Of a stretch of 64,000 nucleotides of DNA, positions 9,896 through 19,107 are shown one piece after another (within the stretch, counting starts at the first letter, position 1; the number at the start of each line of letters is the position of its first letter). The stretch spans positions 1,736,001 through 1,800,000 of the forward strand of contig NC_007516.1 in assembly GCF_000012625.1 (NCBI RefSeq). The letters are read 5' to 3'. The DNA is from Synechococcus sp. CC9605 (GTDB lineage: Bacteria > Cyanobacteriota > Cyanobacteriia > PCC-6307 > Cyanobiaceae). The position numbers were made by a program, and so were the translations under genes. Below the pieces are notes generated by a model that did no database searches, had not been told where the DNA came from, and saw only the letters and a program-made list of their open reading frames with translations.

Positions 9896-11347
9896 TCACT
9901 CGGAATCCCGCGTGGTGTCGAATTCGCGCTGCCAGGTGACGCGCAGATCAGACGACGTCTCCCCGCCAAGCAACCAAACCCCCGTGCGGGCCCGGGACAC
10001 GGCCACATAACAGAGCTGCTGGCGGATGGCTGGATCGGCCCGGAACACATCCGGCGCCACAAAAACATCCCCGAAACTGCTGCCCTGACTGCGGTGCACC
10101 GTGAGCACCGCTGCGGGCCCAAGGGAAGCAAAGGCATCGCGAATCAGGAAGTACTGCCGCCAAATCGAGCGACCGTTTTTCTTGCCGGCATCACGGGCCT
10201 GCTTGCGCAGGCGCTGCATCACCGCATCGAGCTCCTGACGACCGGAGCTGCCGATCGGTGGCTGCAGGCGCAGGGTGAGCTCCAGATCCCCAGCATTCAC
10301 CGATGCGGAGAGCGTCTCGATCACCGGCACGGGACCGTCGGCGGAGGAGAGGCCGAAATCCGCCAAATCACAGGCCTCCGGCTTGACGTCCCGCACCGTC
10401 ACTTCGCGGTTGGAGCCCAGCACCATGTCGGGTTCTTCACCGGCCTCTTCGCCATCCCTTGAGGCCGGGGCCATCACCGCCGTGCGACTGATCAACACCT
10501 CACCAGGCAGCACCGGCATCTGATCCGCCATCTCCCCATGGATGGCCCGGCGTGCATGGGGCACCAGACGATCCAAGGTGCGGTTCGTGTAACAGAGGAT
10601 GCGTGCGGCATCGGGGTTGTCTTGCACCGAAGCCTCCCGCAAGGCACGCCGGGCCTGATCCAGCCACTCCCGTTGCACCAGGCTGCGCACCTGCCCCTGC
10701 GGGGATCGAATCGGCGGCAGCAGCGGCGGCATCTGGCAGGGCAGGCGCCCCTCCCGCAGACCGGCCGCCAGCTGCAGCACCGGGCCTTGATGGCGCACCA
10801 CCTGGGTCAAGCTGGCGGAACAGGACCGTTGCATCGCAAACACGGGACTGTTCGGCTCGCCCACCGGGGGCAACTGGGCTGGGTCGCCGACGAACACCAG
10901 ACGGGTCTTGAACGGATGGGCGCACTGGAGAGCGATGCCCAACAGGGTGCTGTCCACCATCGAGGCTTCATCAATCAGCACCAGGCCCAGATTTTCCAGG
11001 GCCATCGACGTCTGCTCGGTGGGTTCGCAGAGTTCAGCGTCGGCGGAGCGCTTAAGCTTCAGCCGCAGCAGGCGATGGATGGTGGAGGGATACCAGGTGG
11101 GTTGGAGACCCTCCAGTTCCAAGGCCTGGCGCAGGACACCCACCGCTTTATGGGTTGGGGCCACGACGGTCCAGCACAAACCGCTGGCTTCCACCTGGCG
11201 CAGCAGGCGCATGGAGAGGAAGGTCTTGCCGCTGCCGGCAAAACCACTGAGCACGAAGGGGGTGCCATCCACGGGCTGCTTCAGCCAGGCCGCAAAGGCG
11301 TCCGCCGCTTCCTGCTGATCAGCGGTGAGGTCCGCGGCAGCGGTCAC
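9896..11347 (-). CDS. RecD-like superfamily 1 DNA helicase (stand-alone)
   Basis: A 483-residue helicase with Walker A GFAGSGKT at 35-42, motif Ia VVAPTHKA, Walker B LVLIDEAS, motif III VFVGDPAQLPPV, and C-terminal UvrD_C_2 motifs VLTVHRSQGSSF and YVAVSRART. It lacks the long N-terminal region of true RecD2 and has no recB or recC nearby, so it is a shorter RecD/Pif1-like 5'-3' helicase or exonuclease subunit relative. Its ATG overlaps the stop of the DUF212 gene by 4 bases (ATGA), suggesting translational coupling at the end of the crtE operon. Confidence 0.9.
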   Translation of the reverse strand: MTAAADLTADQQEAADAFAAWLKQPVDGTPFVLSGFAGSGKTFLSMRLLRQVEASGLCWTVVAPTHKAVGVLRQALELEGLQPTWYPSTIHRLLRLKLKRSADAELCEPTEQTSMALENLGLVLIDEASMVDSTLLGIALQCAHPFKTRLVFVGDPAQLPPVGEPNSPVFAMQRSCSASLTQVVRHQGPVLQLAAGLREGRLPCQMPPLLPPIRSPQGQVRSLVQREWLDQARRALREASVQDNPDAARILCYTNRTLDRLVPHARRAIHGEMADQMPVLPGEVLISRTAVMAPASRDGEEAGEEPDMVLGSNREVTVRDVKPEACDLADFGLSSADGPVPVIETLSASVNAGDLELTLRLQPPIGSSGRQELDAVMQRLRKQARDAGKKNGRSIWRQYFLIRDAFASLGPAAVLTVHRSQGSSFGDVFVAPDVFRADPAIRQQLCYVAVSRARTGVWLLGGETSSDLRVTWQREFDTTRDSE

Positions 11348-11856
11348 CCCAGCCCTGCTCCAAGACCCGACAGCAAGTGCAGCGGTGATCCCACAAATTC
11401 CAAACCGGGCAGAGCAATGGCGGGACCCATCAGGCTGCCCACCAGCACCTGCAGCCGGCTGTGGCCAAGACTTTCCTTGAGGGGTTTCTCCGGAGCATCC
11501 GGCCAGAGTGAATCAGGCAGGCCATTGACCCGTTCCGCCGTCAGCCCGGCAGCGCGACGAATGCCACTGGCGTCGTACATGACAACGAACGCCACCATGG
11601 CCGCCAGGGCGAAGAGGGGGTGATCAAAGCCCAGGGTCCAGCCCACACAGGCCGCGGTTCCTGTGACCAGGGCGGAATGGCTCGACGGCATGCCGCCGGT
11701 TTCAATCAGCACCGCCGGACGCCAACGGCGATGCAGAAGCAACTCAAGGAACAGCTTCGAGAGCTGGGCGACGCCGCAGGCCATCAAGCCCCAGGTGAGC
11801 GAACTGTTGTCGAAGAACTCCCGCAGCACCGCATGGGAAGGCGTGGCGTCGATCAT
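11344..11856 (-). CDS. DUF212 / divergent PAP2-type membrane phosphatase-like protein
   Basis: A 170-residue membrane protein with three or four hydrophobic segments. The motif [13 protein letters not shown] and the later [12 protein letters not shown] are the signature of the divergent PAP2 family, in which the Ser-His and Arg residues would form a phosphatase-like site facing one membrane side. The substrate is unknown. It is wedged between crtE and the helicase, overlapping each by 4 bases, so a role with a prenyl diphosphate or its alcohol is a reasonable guess but only that. Confidence 0.85.
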   Translation of the reverse strand: MIDATPSHAVLREFFDNSSLTWGLMACGVAQLSKLFLELLLHRRWRPAVLIETGGMPSSHSALVTGTAACVGWTLGFDHPLFALAAMVAFVVMYDASGIRRAAGLTAERVNGLPDSLWPDAPEKPLKESLGHSRLQVLVGSLMGPAIALPGLEFVGSPLHLLSGLGAGLG

Positions 11857-12743
11857 CGGTCGCGGCTGGTGATGAAGTCGGCCAACGCCAGCAGGGGCAC
11901 GGCCTTCTCGGCCCAGGGTTGAAGCGATTCTTTCGCTTCGTTCACCAACGCATCGGCCCGGCGGCGGGACTCATCAAGCCCCAGAAGCTTGGGATAGGTG
12001 GTCTTGTCGGCGATGAGGTCCTTGCCGGCGGTTTTGCCCAGAACCTCGCTGCTGGCAGTGATGTCGAGGATGTCGTCGATGATCTGGAAGGCGAGGCCGA
12101 TCCCCCTGGCATAGGTGCGCAGAGCCTTGATCAGCGCCTCATCAGCCCCGCCGATCATCGCCCCGGTGATTACACAAGCGCTCAACAGGGCTCCGGTTTT
12201 GTGGAGGTGGATGTACTCGAGGGTTTCAAGATCCACCTCCTTGCCCTCGCTTTCCAGATCCACCACCTGGCCGCCCACCAGGCCCGGGGCGCCAGCCACC
12301 AACGAGAGTTCTCCCACCACCTTGAGCAACCGCTCAGCCGGCACACCCGGACTGCGCAGCGCCACCATTTCGAAGGCGCGGGTCAACAGGGCATCCCCAG
12401 CAAGGATGGCCACGGCTTCGCCGTACACCTTGTGGTTGGTGGGACGACCACGGCGCAGGTCGTCGTCATCCATCGCCGGCAGGTCGTCGTGAATCAACGA
12501 CATGGTGTGGATCATTTCCAGCGCCACCGCCGTGGGCAGGGCCTGTGTCGCTTCCCCGCCGGCCAGCTCACAGGCGGCGAGGCAGAGAATCGGGCGCAGG
12601 CGCTTGCCACCTGCAAGCAGCGAGTAGCGCATCGCTTCCCTGAGGGACTCCGGCCGCTCAGGACCGAGGGATCCATCTAGGGCCGCTTCCACCTGCTCTT
12701 TGGCCTTGCCGAGATAGGCCTTGAAATCGAACTCGGCGCTCAT
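11853..12743 (-). CDS. crtE: Geranylgeranyl diphosphate synthase
   Basis: Makes the C20 precursor of carotenoids, the phytyl tail of chlorophyll, tocopherol and quinone side chains. The 296-residue product has the first Asp-rich motif [10 protein letters not shown] at 86-95 and the second motif FQIIDDILD near residue 215, with [10 protein letters not shown] (43-51 region) binding the diphosphate. Small residues just before the first motif suit a C20 product. ATG 12743 agrees with the family start. The downstream DUF212 gene overlaps by 4 bases. Confidence 0.95.
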   Translation of the reverse strand: MSAEFDFKAYLGKAKEQVEAALDGSLGPERPESLREAMRYSLLAGGKRLRPILCLAACELAGGEATQALPTAVALEMIHTMSLIHDDLPAMDDDDLRRGRPTNHKVYGEAVAILAGDALLTRAFEMVALRSPGVPAERLLKVVGELSLVAGAPGLVGGQVVDLESEGKEVDLETLEYIHLHKTGALLSACVITGAMIGGADEALIKALRTYARGIGLAFQIIDDILDITASSEVLGKTAGKDLIADKTTYPKLLGLDESRRRADALVNEAKESLQPWAEKAVPLLALADFITSRDR

Positions 12744-12783
12744 GGGCGGACCCTGGCTGGCGGGATTCTCTCAGGCCGAGCCC

Positions 12784-13461
12784 TTAGCTGCCGAGGGGAA
12801 CCCAATCCATCGGATGGGGTGTGCGCATCTCGCGTCCCTTGCCCGGCGCCGTGGTGATGGCCAGGTCGTAGGAGACCGAATAGCGGGGGCTGCTTCCCTC
12901 GTAGGGGCGCACCCGATGGCGCAGCTCTGAAGGGAACAGCAGAAGACGGTGGGGCAGCGGCGCGAACACCCCACCGGAGACCGCCGCGTCGCGGTAGGGA
13001 ATCGCCATCACATGGCTGAAGTAATCGTCGGGCGCCTCAAATTCCAGCTCCCCGCTCTCGTTGGCCGGATCCGTCAACACATAGAACACAGCGCTCAACT
13101 GAGCGTTGCGGTGGCTGTGCAGATCCACTATTCCTCCATTCCTGGCACACACCACAGGCCAGGCCTTTTGGATGTGGGCCATAAGACCGTGATCCGGGCC
13201 CAACAGCGAGCGGAGATAGGCCGAGACATGCTCAGCCAACTGCCCGTTCAGCCACTGGAACGCATCCATGCGATGCAACTGATCGAGGCCGGCATGGCCC
13301 AGCAGATCGCCGGTGAGGTTGTTGCGATCGCTGAACTCAGGGTGCTGATACACCTGGGCATCAAACTGCTCCAGCTGCTGCTGCATGGCTGCGGCCGTGG
13401 CGGCATCCGGCTCAAGGTCCACCTGCAGAACGGGGGTGGGAAAGAGCCAGTGCAGCGCCAT
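12784..13461 (-). CDS. Putative 2-oxoglutarate/Fe(II)-dependent oxygenase (TIGR02466-like)
   Basis: A 225-residue protein whose layout matches the small 2OG-Fe(II) oxygenases of the TIGR02466 type: FPTPVLQVDL at the start, a metal-site segment with His115 and His117 followed by SAVFYVLT, then LLLFPSELRHRV with His182, and a 2-oxoglutarate-binding arginine in PRYSVSYDL. Which histidines bind iron cannot be settled by eye. The substrate is unknown; the family is common in marine cyanobacteria and phages. It sits 8 bases after folD and 40 bases before crtE on the same strand. Confidence 0.8.
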   Translation of the reverse strand: MALHWLFPTPVLQVDLEPDAATAAAMQQQLEQFDAQVYQHPEFSDRNNLTGDLLGHAGLDQLHRMDAFQWLNGQLAEHVSAYLRSLLGPDHGLMAHIQKAWPVVCARNGGIVDLHSHRNAQLSAVFYVLTDPANESGELEFEAPDDYFSHVMAIPYRDAAVSGGVFAPLPHRLLLFPSELRHRVRPYEGSSPRYSVSYDLAITTAPGKGREMRTPHPMDWVPLGS

Positions 13462-13469
13462 GGAACCGA

Positions 13470-14351
13470 TCAGGGCACGAGATCGTCCAAATCATGGTCA
13501 AGGTTGTGGCGTCTGCACCAAGCCACAACGGTGTTCACCAGAAGCATCGTCACCGTCATCGGTCCCACACCGCCGGGGACAGGCGAAAGCGCAGCCGCGA
13601 TCGACTCGACTTCAGCCGCACGAACATCCCCGCACAATCCGCCTTCCGGCTTGCGGTGGATGCCCACATCCACCACCGCCGCCCCCGGCCGCACGTGCTC
13701 GGCCCCGATGAACTCAGGACGGCCGGCTGCCACCACGAGGATGTCGGCTTCCCGGGTGTGGGCCGCCAGATCGGCCGTGCGGGAGTGGGCGATGGTGACG
13801 GTGGCATTGGCCGCCTGCAGCATCAAGGCCATCGGCTGCCCCACAAGGATGCTGCGGCCGATCACTACAGCGCGCTTGCCCGCTGGGTCAATGCCATTAC
13901 TGCGCAGCATCGCCATCACCCCTGCGGGGGTGCAGCTGCGCGGGCCCGGCTCCCCCTTGAGCAGCCGTCCGAGGTTGAGGGTGTGCAGACCATCGGCATC
14001 CTTTTCAGGATCAATGGCCATCAGCAGCGGACCCTCATCAAGGCCGGCAGGGAGGGGCAGCTGCAGGAGGATCCCATCCACCTCAGGGTTGGCATTCAGC
14101 CGTTCAATCGTCTGCAGCACCAGCGCTGGAGGTGTGTCTCCGGGGAGGTGATCGCCAAAGCTGGCCACTCCGATTCGAGCACAGGCCTTTTCCTTATTGG
14201 CGACGTAGACGGCGCTGGCGGGATCATCACCAACCCGCAGCACCGCCAGGCCCGGCGGTCGCCCCGCCTCGGCCAGGCACCGTTCGATCAGGGTTTGAAG
14301 ACGATGCTCCACATCCCTTGCCAGCACCTTGCCGTCCAAACGCAGGGCCAT
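13470..14351 (-). CDS. folD: Methylenetetrahydrofolate dehydrogenase/cyclohydrolase
   Basis: Bifunctional one-carbon enzyme interconverting 5,10-methylene- and 10-formyl-tetrahydrofolate with NADP. From ATG 14351 the product has 293 residues. The substrate motif with catalytic lysine is [12 protein letters not shown] (about 47-58), PATPxG-type region appears as [10 protein letters not shown], and the NADP loop is [14 protein letters not shown]. An ATG 27 bases upstream is in frame but adds residues not seen in the family. It is the first gene of the minus-strand run toward crtE and is divergent from the HD phosphohydrolase gene. Confidence 0.96.
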
Positions 14352-14421
14352 GGCATTCCCATGCACTCCGTCAAGCATGCCCTCTGGAGAGAGCTAGCGT
14401 TAAACCGCTATAGGGTCCTTT

Positions 14422-16512
14422 TTGGTTCGCGTTCCTCGGCTGATCAGCCTTTGGCGGAACTGGGTGCGGCTCGAAGGCCCAGGGGGACGACTGCTGCGCT
14501 GGACGCGACTTCAAACCCTCGTTGTTCTGCTGCTCTGCCTTTGCGTGGCCGCAGCCTCAAGCCTGCCCTGGCTGATCAAACCGAAACTTCAACCCGGATC
14601 GCTCGCCCCGTTTGAAGCCATCGCTCCAAAGGATGCCCTGGTTCAAGACAGCACCGCCCTCGAGCAGCAACGGGCCTCGCTGGTGGCGCGGTCGGTGGTG
14701 CAGGTCATCGATCAGGAGCAGACCCAGGCACTCAAACAACGGCTCGAGCAACAACTGCTGCAGCTGCAGGAGGTAACCAACACCGGATCCGGAGACCGGA
14801 TCGGGCCGGTGAACCTCTCTGATCAAGAGCAAAGGTGGCTGGAACAACGCAGCGAAGGGGAGCATCTGGCCTGGGATGAGGCGGTGCGCAGCACCGCTGA
14901 TCGCATGCTCAGCCAAGGGCTGGTGAGCAATCTGGCCATTGAGCAATTACGCCAGGCCTCCGACCAGCAACTGAAGGCGGTTGCCCTGGAGCCAGCTGCG
15001 GCGTGCTCCCTGGCCGGAAAGGTGCTCACCAGCGCCCTGCGCGGCAGCAGCAACCTGCGCACCGACCCGAACCTGAGCAAACAGCTGATCGAGGAACAGC
15101 TGACCAAACAGGCCATCCCCACCATCGAGGTGCGCAAGGGGGATCTGATCACCCGCAAGGGCGAGCCGATCAGCCCCCAGGCCTACGACGTGCTCGATTA
15201 TTTCGGCCGCGTGCGCCGCGAACCCCAACCGTTGATCTGGTTCCAACGGTTCGTTGAAGCCGCTGCAGCCTGCGCCGTGATGCTGCTGGTGATGCGGCGC
15301 GAACGGCCTGGCCTGGAGGTTCGCCACGCCCTGCTGGCGGTGGGCCTTCTGCTGCTGGTGCAGGGAGCCAAGCTCTGGTTCAAGGGATCCGTGAGCCCTC
15401 TGGCCGTGCTGGTGGCGCCCACGCTGGTGCTGGCGGAAGGCCTCGGCACCGGCTGCGGGTTGGCCTGGATGGGGGTGGCCGCTCTGCTCTGGCCAGAACC
15501 CGTTCAGGGGTTGGGGGATGGTCGCCTGATTGTGGCGGCATCGGTGGCCGCCGCTGGGGCCTTGATCGCTGGCCGTCAGCGCAGCCGCGGCCAGCTGCTG
15601 CAACTGACGGTGCTGCTGCCGATCGGCGCCTTCGTTGGGCAGTGGCTGCTGCTGCAGCTGCAACCCTTCACCGGCCTGCGGCTTTGGGGAAATCTGAATC
15701 CAAGCCTGGATGAACTGGCCACCGATTCCTTTGTGCTCGGTGTTCTGCTGATGTTCAGCCTGCTGGTGATCCCGATGCTGGAGGGCTCATTTGGCCTGCT
15801 CACCCGGGCACGGCTGCTGGAACTGGCGGATCAGGAACGCCCCCTGCTGCGCCGGCTCTCCTGCGAAGCCCCGGGAACCTTTGAACACACCCTGATGATC
15901 TGCGGCCTGGCAGAGGAAGGGGCGCGGGCGATTGGTGCGGATGTGGATCTGATCCGAACCGGCTCGCTCTATCACGACGTGGGCAAACTGCATGCCCCGG
16001 ACTGGTTCATCGAAAACCAGAAGGACGGCCCCAATCCCCACGATGCGCTGGATGACCCCCAGGCGAGTGCAGCGGTGCTTCAAGCCCATGTGGATGAGGG
16101 GCTGAAGCTGGCGCGGCGCCACCGCCTGCCCCGGCCCATCGCCGATTTCATTCCTGAACACCAGGGCACCTTGAAAATGGGTTACTTCCTGCACAAGGCC
16201 CAGGAGCGCGGCGGGGTGGTTGAGGAGCGCCGCTTCCGTTACAGGGGCCCGGAACCTCGCTCCAAAGAAACTGCGATCCTGATGCTGGCCGACGGCTGTG
16301 AGGCGGCGCTTCGATCCCTCCCCCCCGACACCTCTGATGCCCAGGCGGTGGACACGGTGCGTCGGATTGTGGAAGCGCGGCAGCGGGATGGACAACTGCG
16401 CAAAAGCAGCCTTAACCGCAGTGAGGTGGAACTGGTGATTCGTGCCTTCGTGCAGGTGTGGCGGCGGATGCGCCACCGCCGAATCCCTTATCCGATCCCA
16501 GCCCGACGCTGA
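14422..16512 (+). CDS. 7TM-HD family phosphohydrolase (PgpH-like)
   Basis: A 696-residue membrane protein. One N-terminal helix (about 35-50) is followed by a large extracytoplasmic domain (about 55-270), then a block of about seven helices (270-450), then a cytosolic HD domain. The HD core is seen as TFEHTLMICGLAEEGA, LYHDVGKLHAPDWF and ADFIPEHQGT. Characterised members (PgpH) hydrolyse cyclic di-AMP, so a second-messenger role is inferred. The start is TTG 14422 in a short leader; TATAGG at 14409-14414 is close but may be a promoter for another start. The nearest neighbours downstream are convergent. Confidence 0.88.
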   Translation: MVRVPRLISLWRNWVRLEGPGGRLLRWTRLQTLVVLLLCLCVAAASSLPWLIKPKLQPGSLAPFEAIAPKDALVQDSTALEQQRASLVARSVVQVIDQEQTQALKQRLEQQLLQLQEVTNTGSGDRIGPVNLSDQEQRWLEQRSEGEHLAWDEAVRSTADRMLSQGLVSNLAIEQLRQASDQQLKAVALEPAAACSLAGKVLTSALRGSSNLRTDPNLSKQLIEEQLTKQAIPTIEVRKGDLITRKGEPISPQAYDVLDYFGRVRREPQPLIWFQRFVEAAAACAVMLLVMRRERPGLEVRHALLAVGLLLLVQGAKLWFKGSVSPLAVLVAPTLVLAEGLGTGCGLAWMGVAALLWPEPVQGLGDGRLIVAASVAAAGALIAGRQRSRGQLLQLTVLLPIGAFVGQWLLLQLQPFTGLRLWGNLNPSLDELATDSFVLGVLLMFSLLVIPMLEGSFGLLTRARLLELADQERPLLRRLSCEAPGTFEHTLMICGLAEEGARAIGADVDLIRTGSLYHDVGKLHAPDWFIENQKDGPNPHDALDDPQASAAVLQAHVDEGLKLARRHRLPRPIADFIPEHQGTLKMGYFLHKAQERGGVVEERRFRYRGPEPRSKETAILMLADGCEAALRSLPPDTSDAQAVDTVRRIVEARQRDGQLRKSSLNRSEVELVIRAFVQVWRRMRHRRIPYPIPARR

Positions 16513-16521
16513 CCGCAGCGT

Positions 16522-16782
16522 TCATCGGCGTTCCACGATCTTGCGCTGCAGCACGATGGCCGCAGGCATCAGGGTGATCAGATTGGCTGCCAGCACAGGG
16601 CCGTCGTTCACCAGCAGGCCATACAACGACCACAGCACAACACCACTGGTGAACAAGGCATACATGCCCAGGGAAATTGCCTTGGTGTCACCACTGCGCA
16701 GCGTCTTCACCGCCTGCGGGAAAAAGCTGGCCGTCGTGAGGCCAGCGGCCAGGTAGCCAACAAATTCAGCACTCAGTTGCAA
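16522..16782 (-). CDS. SemiSWEET-type sugar transporter
   Basis: An 86-residue protein of three membrane spans with the SemiSWEET pattern: GYLAAGLTTASFFPQAVKT carries the Pro-Gln pair of the first helix, followed by TKAISLGMYALFT and the third helix ending in LQRKIVERR. Such proteins dimerise to form a sugar pore. The substrate is unknown. Its ATG lies inside the 3' end of the pseudouridine synthase gene (17-base overlap), so it is probably translated by coupling. Confidence 0.85.
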   Translation of the reverse strand: MQLSAEFVGYLAAGLTTASFFPQAVKTLRSGDTKAISLGMYALFTSGVVLWSLYGLLVNDGPVLAANLITLMPAAIVLQRKIVERR

Positions 16783-17383
16783 AGGGAACCTCCTGCGCGA
16801 TCAGACGGACGCGTTGCTGGGTGAAGGGATGGCAAAAGCTCAGGGACTGGGCATGCAGATGCAAGCGGCAGGACCGGCCGGCATCTCCGTAGATGGGATC
16901 GCCCACGATGGGATGGCCCAATTCAGCCAGGTGGGCCCGCAGCTGATGGGAGCGCCCCGTGAGCGGACGCAACCAGAGCCGCGTGCTGCGGGCACCAACG
17001 GTGCGGACTCTCCAGATCGTCTGGGCCAGACGCCCCTTGGGGTGGCTGCCGTAGCGCGGCGGTTGGCGCGACAGACGCGCCAGGGGACTGGCGATGCAAC
17101 CGCAGCCGTGGAGCTCCCCCTCCACAACTGCCTGGTAGAGCTTGTTGATCCGCCGTTCAGCAAACAGGGCACTGAGCCGCCGCAGGGCGTCAGCACTTCG
17201 GGCCAAGAGCAGCACCCCCGAGGTGTCGCGGTCCAGACGGTGAACCAGGCGCAGGCGTTGATCCTGTTGCTGCAAGCGGGTGATCACGGAATCGCTTTGC
17301 TCGGGCCCCAGGCCCGGTTGGCTCAGCAGGCCGGCAGGCTTGTCGACCGCCATCAGCCACGGGTCCCGGATCAGCAGCTTCAA
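16766..17383 (-). CDS. RluA-family RNA pseudouridine synthase
   Basis: A 205-residue compact enzyme with the catalytic aspartate Asp51 in VHRLDRDTSGVLLLA and the second family motif RPLTGRSHQLRAHLAELGHPIVGD. It lacks the N-terminal S4 domain of RluC/RluD, so it is closer to RluA/TruC-type enzymes acting on rRNA or tRNA; the target site is not predictable from sequence. It overlaps the metallopeptidase-like gene upstream by 4 bases and the SemiSWEET gene downstream by 17 bases. Confidence 0.92.
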   Translation of the reverse strand: MKLLIRDPWLMAVDKPAGLLSQPGLGPEQSDSVITRLQQQDQRLRLVHRLDRDTSGVLLLARSADALRRLSALFAERRINKLYQAVVEGELHGCGCIASPLARLSRQPPRYGSHPKGRLAQTIWRVRTVGARSTRLWLRPLTGRSHQLRAHLAELGHPIVGDPIYGDAGRSCRLHLHAQSLSFCHPFTQQRVRLIAQEVPFATEC

Positions 17384-17868
17384 GGGGAGAGCCGCTTGGC
17401 GCAGTGTTTTTCAAACAAGGCCACCACCTGCTCCTCTGGCAGGGCCTGAATCAACCGGGCTTCTGCCTCAACATGATGCTGACTGGAGTGATACAGCTGC
17501 AACTCGTGAAAAGGATTGGGGTCCTGCTGGCGGGCCACCTCCACCTCACGGCTGAGCAAGGCCGCCGGCATCAGATTGCCCCCATGGCATGACTGCATCA
17601 CATGGGCTGATTCATGGGCCAGCACCACCCAAACCACCGCTGGATCATCGGGCAGGTTGTTGCCGCACATCAACAGGGCCTGCTTGCCCTCATGGAAGGC
17701 CCCCAGCAAACCCAAGGGGCAGTCGGGTGCCACCAGGGCCTTCACGCCCGCCCGCTGCAGCAGCCGCAGGTAACTGGCGATGCGATCCCATGTGGATGCT
17801 TGAACAGCACTGCCCGTCAGCTGCAACACCAGCAGAGCCAACAGCGCAGCCCTGAAACCGCGACCCAT
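17380..17868 (-). CDS. Secreted HExxH metallopeptidase-like protein
   Basis: From ATG 17868 the product has 162 residues: an Arg-containing N-terminus, a hydrophobic signal segment (about 6-22) ending in VQAS, then a region with LAHESAHVMQ where HESAH at 85-89 is the zinc-peptidase motif, Glu86 being the expected catalytic residue. A possible third ligand is one of the later His or Glu residues in HHVEAEARLI. Cysteines at about 50 and 68 could pair. Family not recognised beyond the motif. A start 15 bases upstream is also open. Its stop overlaps the next gene start by 4 bases. Confidence 0.7.
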   Translation of the reverse strand: MGRGFRAALLALLVLQLTGSAVQASTWDRIASYLRLLQRAGVKALVAPDCPLGLLGAFHEGKQALLMCGNNLPDDPAVVWVVLAHESAHVMQSCHGGNLMPAALLSREVEVARQQDPNPFHELQLYHSSQHHVEAEARLIQALPEEQVVALFEKHCAKRLSP

Positions 17869-17949
17869 CAAGCCAGGGACCACACAACAATCTCATTGGT
17901 CTCAAGATCGGCTCAAGTCGGCTCGAAACCACCGAAGTTCTTCGGATTT

Positions 17950-18252
17950 TCAGTCGCCAAGAAGCTGTTCCACTGAGGCGACCTTCTCAGTGAACGACTG
18001 CTGCCGGTCGGTGCGGGTGCTGAGCTTGAGCGTTGTGTAGAGACGCGGGGCCCCCATGCCGTGCAACTCGGCATGACAAGCGCGCACACAGTCCATGACC
18101 TCGTCCCATGGGCCTTCGATCGCCGTGCCATTGGGCCCCAGCTGATGGGTCAGGCCCGTGGCAGCGATCACCCGCTCACAGGCGGCGATGTAGGGCGAAA
18201 GGCTGACGCCCACACCGATCGGCACCACGCAGAGGTCAACACTGACCCACAT
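17950..18252 (-). CDS. MTH1187/YkoF-family thiamine-binding-like protein
   Basis: From ATG 18252 the product has 100 residues and fits the MTH1187 family: VDLCVVPIGVGVSLSPYIA at the start, then GLTHQLGPNGTAIEGPWDEV, the region that forms the ligand pocket in this ferredoxin-like fold. Members bind thiamine or related small molecules. A longer frame from 18312 adds 20 residues without family support. The ATG overlaps the TGA of the preceding small gene by one base (TGATG). What it binds here is not known. Confidence 0.85.
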   Translation of the reverse strand: MWVSVDLCVVPIGVGVSLSPYIAACERVIAATGLTHQLGPNGTAIEGPWDEVMDCVRACHAELHGMGAPRLYTTLKLSTRTDRQQSFTEKVASVEQLLGD

Positions 18253-18500
18253 CAGCCCGCCATCGCACTGGATCGGCTCAAGCAACTGACGGGGTAGTCG
18301 ATCGTGCGCCAACTGCCGCTGTCAGTTCGCACCTCAACCGCAATGCCCTGCTGACCCATGGAACAGCGGGACCCTTGTCCCGTGCACCAATCACTGGCAT
18401 CAGCGAGGGCCAGTTCCAACGTGTCGTAAGGAGCGTCGAGCACCGGATGCGGCTGACCGTCGAGGCCAACCAACCGGTAGCGGGAGCGATGCTTGGCCAT
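18252..18500 (-). CDS. Small conserved protein of unknown function
   Basis: An 82-residue soluble protein. It contains YRLVGLDGQPHPVLDAPYDTLE at the start, a WCTGQGSRCSMGQQG segment with two cysteines seven apart, and VEVRTDSGSWRTIDYP near the end. I do not recognise a domain. Its stop overlaps the start of the thiamine-binding-like gene, so the two are probably cotranslated. It is divergent from the next plus-strand gene, with about 90 bases between starts. Confidence 0.6.
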   Translation of the reverse strand: MAKHRSRYRLVGLDGQPHPVLDAPYDTLELALADASDWCTGQGSRCSMGQQGIAVEVRTDSGSWRTIDYPVSCLSRSSAMAG

Positions 18501-18590
18501 CGCGGTCCAATCCCGGAAGTGTCACCATCTTCCCACGGTCATGGCCCGGCGGCATTCACACACTGGAATTCGAAACGTGGCGGAACGGGC

Positions 18591-19037
18591 ATGAGTGAAC
18601 AGCTGCAGCAGGCCTACAACGCCCTGATGGTGAAGGCTCCAGGGGCAGCGTTTCAAAAAGCACGGGCCCTGTATCTCAACAAATATCCACTTCCCCAGGC
18701 CGACGGCAGTGCTCCGCTGCTGCTCTACGTCTGCGATGAGCAGCTGCAGGAATCGATTCAGCCCGCCAACGACGGCGATCCGAATCACCGCCTGGCGATT
18801 CTCCGCTCAAGGCCGGGGCAGTTGGCCGTGGTGCACTGGCAACAGCCCGATCAGCCGGAGCCAGAGCAACTACGCCGCTACCTGCAGGACACCTGGTCGC
18901 TCAACCCGGACGAGCTGGAGATCGAGGCCCTCAGCACCCCGTGGTTCCGGGAGGGCGGGCATCAAAGCCGCTTTGCCGCACCCACTGGGTTGAGCTGGCA
19001 ACAACAAACCCTATTAACGCTCAAGGAAGAAAAGTAG
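18591..19037 (+). CDS. Conserved cyanobacterial protein of unknown function
   Basis: From ATG 18591 the product has 148 residues; the open frame extends upstream to 18375, but that part lies across the divergent gene and lacks a plausible fold. The protein is soluble, Gln- and Leu-rich, with MSEQLQQAYNALMVKAPGAA at the start and the acidic segment SLNPDELEIEAL. No catalytic motif is seen. A Cys in YVCDEQ is the only cysteine. I cannot assign a function. Confidence 0.65.
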   Translation: MSEQLQQAYNALMVKAPGAAFQKARALYLNKYPLPQADGSAPLLLYVCDEQLQESIQPANDGDPNHRLAILRSRPGQLAVVHWQQPDQPEPEQLRRYLQDTWSLNPDELEIEALSTPWFREGGHQSRFAAPTGLSWQQQTLLTLKEEK

Positions 19038-19107
19038 AAGGAATTCCGCAGAAGGCGCGGAGCCGCAGAAACGCACCGCTAGCGAACAGTTAGAGCCCTC
19101 TCAGCCA

